A model generated the notes under the pieces. The model had not been told where the DNA came from and ran no database searches. It saw only the letters and a program-made list of their open reading frames with translations. Of a stretch of DNA of 19,698 nucleotides, positions 14,458 through 19,698 are shown one piece after another. Source of the stretch: UBA11222 sp030652895. Its GTDB lineage: Bacteria; Pseudomonadota; Alphaproteobacteria; UBA11222. Every line of letters starts with the position of its first letter. The first letter of the stretch is position 1. Location: NCBI GenBank assembly GCA_038318895.1, contig JBBQCS010000054.1, positions 1 to 19,698 on the forward strand. The letters run 5' to 3'. The translations under genes and the position numbers were made by a program.

Positions 14458-15053
14458 CACAGAATTTTGCACACCTCGTCAAAGCTGAATTTGGGATGCC
14501 GCGCGAAGATCTGGCTTTCATCGCCCCGGCCAATATTGCACAAAAAGTTTGATTTGACCTTGCCGTCCGGGAAAAACTCCTTGTCCACTGCGGCATTGTC
14601 AAAGCCGGACATGGCGCCTATATCCAGTCCGACGGCCCGCGCCGCCAGCATCAGATAGGCGCCCTGCAGGGTGCCGTTGCGGAATGCGGTCGTTTCCGCA
14701 TGCGCCGCACTCCAGTTGAACCAGGTTTTGGCGGTCAGATCATGGGGGAACAGCATCGGCAGATGTTCATAGAATTCAATATCATAGGCAATAATGGCGC
14801 AAACCGGCGCGGCCATGGTCTTGGCCAGATTGCCTTCGCTTAGCGCAGGACGCAGGCGTTCTTTCGCCGCGGCGGTTTTAAGGAACAGGATCCGGGCGGG
14901 CGAGCAATTGGCGCTGGTCGGCCCGCATTTCACAATATCGTAAATCGCGTGCAGCTGCGCGTCGCTGACTTGGGCGTCCGCAGCCCAGCCATTATGGGTT
15001 CGGGCCTTCCGGAACAGCAAGTCAAGTCCCTGATCATCCAACATATTGCCCAT
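14457..15053 (-). CDS. RutE/HadB-type nitroreductase (malonic semialdehyde reductase-like)
   Basis: This 198-aa FMN-dependent nitroreductase-fold protein is closely similar to E. coli RutE along its length: ARTHNGW (17-23), CGPTSANCSPARI (43-55), RLRPALSEGNLAKT, FYEHLPMLFPHD, ETTAFRNGTLQGAYLM, GLDIGAMSGFD and a KSNFLCNIG segment. RutE reduces 3-oxopropanoate (malonic semialdehyde) to 3-hydroxypropanoate in pyrimidine breakdown. No other rut gene is nearby, so the substrate here is uncertain and may be another aldehyde or an unsaturated or nitro compound. GAGGCGG lies just before ATG 15053. It heads the minus-strand unit with tsaB and rimI and is divergent from the deacetylase gene. Confidence 0.88.
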   Translation of the reverse strand: MGNMLDDQGLDLLFRKARTHNGWAADAQVSDAQLHAIYDIVKCGPTSANCSPARILFLKTAAAKERLRPALSEGNLAKTMAAPVCAIIAYDIEFYEHLPMLFPHDLTAKTWFNWSAAHAETTAFRNGTLQGAYLMLAARAVGLDIGAMSGFDNAAVDKEFFPDGKVKSNFLCNIGRGDESQIFARHPKFSFDEVCKIL

Positions 15054-15134
15054 AATACCGCCTCGCTTTCATCATTGCGTTACTGTTAAGAAGTAGGTTT
15101 GCCGCCAACATATATGGAGTTAGAGTCGAATCCA

Positions 15135-16184
15135 ATGTCTGCATGGGAAAAGTTCCGGGGGAATCTGTTGCGTCTTTTGAGTGGGGGCTGTTTGGCCTTT
15201 CTAGCGGTTGGCGGCGCTATGGCGCAGGACCGGGGCCAGGCGACAGTGTTTCTCTATCACCGTTTCGGCGAAGCGAGATACCCTTCCACCAGCATCTCCA
15301 TCTCACAGTTTGAGGCGCACATTGCCGAGCTGACTTCCGGGCGTTATCACGTGATGCCGCTGGAAACTATTGTTGACACTCTCGCTGCTGGAAAGCCGCT
15401 GCCTGAACATGCGGTGGCGATCACCATTGATGACGGGTTTGTGTCAACTTATCACGAAGCGTGGCCCCGGCTGCGCGCCGCCGGCCTGCCATTCACGATC
15501 TTCATTACATCCGACGTAGTCGATAAAAAAGCCAGCGGGAATCTAAGTTGGGATCAGATCAGGGAAATGCTGGCCGGTGGCGGGGTCACCGTTGGTAATC
15601 ATACCGCGGCGCATCATCATATGCCACGAGTGACAGAAGCGGAAAACAGCGCGGATATCGTCAAGGCCAACACCAGGTTTCAAGAGGAACTGGGGCTGCG
15701 ACCGGCATTGTTCGCCTATCCATATGGCCAATATTCCAAACGCGATGTTGGCCAGATTTCCGCGCTGGCGTTCAAGGCGGCGTTTGGCCAGTATTCTGGC
15801 GTGGTTCATAGCGGGGCGAATCGTTTTGCATTGCCCCGCTTCGAAATGAACGTTCACTATGGCGATATTGGCCGTTTTGTCCTGGCGGCGAACGCTTTGC
15901 CCCTGCCCGTGCTGAACATTACGCCCGAAAACCCTTTACTGGGGGCGGACAATAATCCGCCGGCGTTTGGCTTTACGGCGCACGCCTCGGTTACCGGTCT
16001 TGATCAGTTGCATTGTTACGCCAGCAACCAGGTAGACGCCGTGCCGGTACAGCATCTGGAAGACAACCGGATTGAGGTGCGCTTGCAGGCCCCGTTTAAG
16101 CCGGGGCTGGGGAGGATTAACTGTACGCTGCCCACCAGTTCCGGGCGCTGGCGCTGGCTGGGCCAGGCGTTTCTGATCCCCTAG
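15135..16184 (+). CDS. Secreted polysaccharide deacetylase (NodB homology)
   Basis: This is an exported carbohydrate esterase family 4-like enzyme of 349 aa. A signal peptide covers about 1-30, with hydrophobic LLSGGCLAFLAVGGAMA and likely cleavage after AMA. The NodB domain follows: YHRFG (41-45), the catalytic/metal TIDDGF (97-102), HTAAH (156-160, metal ligands) and AYPYGQYS (194-201). Residues after about 260 form an extra C-terminal domain of unknown type; its two cysteines, C294 and C330, could form a disulfide. The likely substrate is an N-acetylated glycan (peptidoglycan, chitin or exopolysaccharide), not determinable here. Upstream in-frame TTG 15099 and ATG 15114 exist; 15135 was chosen because the signal peptide starts there and TAGAG lies 9 nt upstream. 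Confidence 0.9.
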   Translation: MSAWEKFRGNLLRLLSGGCLAFLAVGGAMAQDRGQATVFLYHRFGEARYPSTSISISQFEAHIAELTSGRYHVMPLETIVDTLAAGKPLPEHAVAITIDDGFVSTYHEAWPRLRAAGLPFTIFITSDVVDKKASGNLSWDQIREMLAGGGVTVGNHTAAHHHMPRVTEAENSADIVKANTRFQEELGLRPALFAYPYGQYSKRDVGQISALAFKAAFGQYSGVVHSGANRFALPRFEMNVHYGDIGRFVLAANALPLPVLNITPENPLLGADNNPPAFGFTAHASVTGLDQLHCYASNQVDAVPVQHLEDNRIEVRLQAPFKPGLGRINCTLPTSSGRWRWLGQAFLIP

Positions 16185-16198
16185 CGGCGGAAAGCCGC
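16184..16198 (+). terminator. Hairpin at the deacetylase stop codon (weak terminator candidate)
   Basis: GCGGC-GGAAA-GCCGC forms a 5-bp GC-only stem starting at the last base of the stop codon. No U-tract follows directly (a TTT run lies about 11 nt further), so it is at most a weak or factor-assisted terminator before the promoter at 16249. Confidence 0.3.
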
Positions 16199-16248
16199 AG
16201 GTCTAAAGCTTTAATCGAATGCCGTGATTTCCGATGCTTAACCACAGC

Positions 16249-16277
16249 TTGCCGTTCTCTTGCCCGCCTTGCATAAT
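16249..16277 (+). promoter_or_regulatory. Candidate sigma70-type promoter for the crotonase-acs-bioB unit
   Basis: TTGCCG (16249-16254), an exact 17-nt spacer and CATAAT (16272-16277) make the best promoter-like match seen by eye in the window. Transcription would begin near 16283-16285, directly before the hairpin at 16287-16305 and about 45 nt upstream of the ATG at 16330. Confidence 0.5.
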
Positions 16278-16286
16278 GGAAAACAA

Positions 16287-16305
16287 GCGGCCATACCGTG
16301 GCCGC
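16287..16305 (+). other. 7-bp hairpin at the predicted 5' end of the crotonase mRNA
   Basis: GCGGCCA (16287-16293) pairs perfectly with TGGCCGC (16299-16305) around a 5-nt loop TACCG. It lies a few bases after the predicted start of transcription and before the GGAGG ribosome site (16317-16321). It may protect the 5' end of the transcript or act as a protein-binding site; it does not sequester the ribosome site. Confidence 0.45.
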
Positions 16306-16329
16306 ACGATTGCAGTGGAGGATTGCGCC

Positions 16330-17115
16330 ATGACTTTGCGTCAGGAAAATTATCAGGCAATGCTGATCGACAAGCGCGCCAACGGTGTGGCGGTGGTGAC
16401 GCTGAACCGCCCCGAACGGCTGAATGCGGTCAATGGGGTGATGCATCACGAACTTGCCCGTTTTACCCGCGACGCGCAGACCGATCCGGACGTCAAGGTT
16501 GTGGTGCTGGCGGCGGCGGGCCGGGCCTTTTGCGCCGGAGGTGATTTTGGCGGCGGCGGCGATGCCGCCAGTCTGACGCTGGAAGAAGGCCGCCAGATCG
16601 TTGATCATTTGTTGGAGCTGCGCAAACCCATCGTCTCGGCCGTGCAGGGCTACGCCATGGGTCTGGGCGCGACGATTTCACTCCTGTGCGATGTCGTGGT
16701 TGCGGGGAACAGCACGGTGTTCGCAGACACCCATGTCAGCATGGGCATTGGGGCGGGCGATGGCGGGCAGGTGATCTGGCCGCTGCTGCTGGGCGTCAAC
16801 CGGGCGAAATGGTTTTTGATGACGGGCGAACGCCTAACCGGCGCCGCACTGTTCGATATGGGGCTGGTCAACTTCCTGGTGGATGATTCGGAGATTTTGA
16901 ACAAGGCCCTGGCCTGCGCGGACCAGTTGGCGGCAGGGCCGCAGGCCGCCATCATCGCCTCAAAGGTGCCCATCAATAACTATATCCGCTCCATCTCCAG
17001 CCAGATCCTGCCGCTGTCGCTGGCCATGGAAGGCGAGACGATGCGCAGCAAGGATGCTAAAGAAGCCCAGCGCGCTTTCGCCGAAAAACGTGCGCCCAAG
17101 TTTGGCAAGCAATAG
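16330..17115 (+). CDS. Enoyl-CoA hydratase/isomerase (crotonase) family protein, atypical active site
   Basis: This is a 261-aa crotonase-fold protein acting on acyl-CoA. It has VVTLNRPERLNAVNG (22-36), the oxyanion-hole segments AFCAGGDF (67-74) and GYAMGLGATISL (107-118), and a C-terminal RAFAEKRAPKF (248-258). Aligned by eye with rat enoyl-CoA hydratase through the CD motif (C120-D121) and F131, the two catalytic glutamates (Glu144, Glu164) correspond to T115 and H135. A simple hydratase role is therefore doubtful; isomerase, decarboxylase or another CoA reaction is possible. ATG 16330 has GGAGG 8 nt upstream; an ORF extension to 16234 covers the promoter and hairpin and is rejected. It lies 8 nt before acs. 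Confidence 0.88.
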   Translation: MTLRQENYQAMLIDKRANGVAVVTLNRPERLNAVNGVMHHELARFTRDAQTDPDVKVVVLAAAGRAFCAGGDFGGGGDAASLTLEEGRQIVDHLLELRKPIVSAVQGYAMGLGATISLLCDVVVAGNSTVFADTHVSMGIGAGDGGQVIWPLLLGVNRAKWFLMTGERLTGAALFDMGLVNFLVDDSEILNKALACADQLAAGPQAAIIASKVPINNYIRSISSQILPLSLAMEGETMRSKDAKEAQRAFAEKRAPKFGKQ

Positions 17116-17123
17116 GAACACCC

Positions 17124-19067
<1,944 letters not shown>

Positions 19068-19071
19068 GCAT

Positions 19072-19698
19072 ATGCACACCGGCAACACGGAACTGCGCCA
19101 CGATTGGACACGCGAGGAAATTGCGGAACTGTTTGCGCTGCCGTTCAATGATCTGCTGTTTGCGGCGCAGACGGCGCACCGTAGATATTTTGATCCCAAT
19201 GAAGTGCAGATGAGCACGCTGCTGAGCATCAAAACCGGCGGCTGTCCGGAAGATTGCGGCTATTGCGCGCAATCGGCAAAGTTCGAGACGCCGGTGAAGG
19301 CCGAAAAACTGATGTCCGTCGAAGCGGTGCTGGCCGAGGCGAAACGCGCCAAGGAGGCAGGCGCCAGCCGGTATTGCATGGGGGCCGCGTGGCGCAATCC
19401 CAAGGACAAGGATCTGGAGGCGGTGTGCCAGATGGTCGAAGGGGTGGCCGCATTGGGCATGGAAACCTGCGTGACGCTCGGCATGCTGACGGATTTGCAA
19501 GCCAAACGGCTAAAGACTGCGGGGCTGGATTATTACAATCACAATATCGACACCTCACCGGAGTTTTACGGCAAGGTAATCAGCACACGGACCTATCAGG
19601 ACCGTCTGGATACGCTCAGCAATGTACGCGATGCGGGCATCAATGTGTGCTGCGGCGGCATTGTCGGCATGGGCGAGGCGCGCAGCGACCGTATCGGC
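19072..19698 (+). CDS. bioB: Biotin synthase, N-terminal part (3' end outside window)
   Basis: BioB is a radical SAM enzyme that inserts sulfur into dethiobiotin. The frame from ATG 19072 stays open to the window edge, giving 209 residues. It starts MHTGNTELRHDWT and contains PFNDLLFAAQTAHRRYFDP. The radical SAM cluster motif is C58-x3-C62-x2-C65 in GGCPEDCGYCAQS; then come GASRYCMGAAWRNPKDKD, CVTLGMLT, YYNHNIDTSPEFY and CCGGIVGMGE. All are hallmark BioB segments with the cluster cysteines intact. It begins 4 nt after the acs stop, so it is probably transcribed with acs; the last third of the protein is missing from the window. Confidence 0.97.
   Translation, partial: MHTGNTELRHDWTREEIAELFALPFNDLLFAAQTAHRRYFDPNEVQMSTLLSIKTGGCPEDCGYCAQSAKFETPVKAEKLMSVEAVLAEAKRAKEAGASRYCMGAAWRNPKDKDLEAVCQMVEGVAALGMETCVTLGMLTDLQAKRLKTAGLDYYNHNIDTSPEFYGKVISTRTYQDRLDTLSNVRDAGINVCCGGIVGMGEARSDRIG

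Overview
The window reads as ordinary, densely coding chromosome of an alphaproteobacterium (sampled stretches run about 55-60% G+C). The order mltA - smr - hslU/hslV - hisB - hisH - hisA - hisF - hisE, the CXXC-less Fur, the TsaB/RimI pair and the short pro-segment on HslV all fit that class. The genus cannot be fixed from the sequence. Two genes run off the ends: mltA is cut at its 5' end and bioB at its 3' end.

Region 1 (1-3994, + strand) is one tightly coupled unit: the end of mltA (peptidoglycan lytic transglycosylase), lutA-lutB-lutC (iron-sulfur L-lactate oxidation complex) and smr. Gaps are 2, 0, -4 and -4 nt, so the lactate cassette sits seamlessly between two genes that are usually neighbours in this class. 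Region 2 (3995-4794, - strand) is an AT-rich islet (sampled lines 33-47% G+C) with two unrecognised genes, one a two-helix membrane protein, bordered by a 27-nt palindromic element.

Region 3 (4795-6704, - strand) is hslV-hslU, the HslUV protease. From a 120-bp divergent control region, region 4 (6825-10987, + strand) carries hisB, a DUF2628-type membrane protein, hisH, a GNAT acetyltransferase, hisA, hisF and hisE. This histidine operon encodes HisE, HisA, the HisH/HisF synthase and HisB, with two non-histidine genes in frame with the operon architecture.

Region 5 is a stand-alone HerA/DUF87-type ATPase (11134-12807), followed by a convergent minus-strand block: rutE-like nitroreductase, tsaB, rimI (all overlapping) and fur. 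Region 6 (15135 onward, + strand) has a secreted polysaccharide deacetylase, then its own promoter driving a crotonase-family protein, acs (acetyl-CoA synthetase) and bioB, an apparent acyl-CoA/biotin unit.

No rRNA, tRNA, IS element, integrase, CRISPR array or phage gene was seen. No gene-free stretch exceeds about 150 bp. Nothing amounts to a clear new system. The best leads are the AT-rich two-gene islet with its palindrome, the orphan HerA ATPase, the crotonase that lacks both canonical catalytic glutamates, and the lut cassette embedded between mltA and smr.
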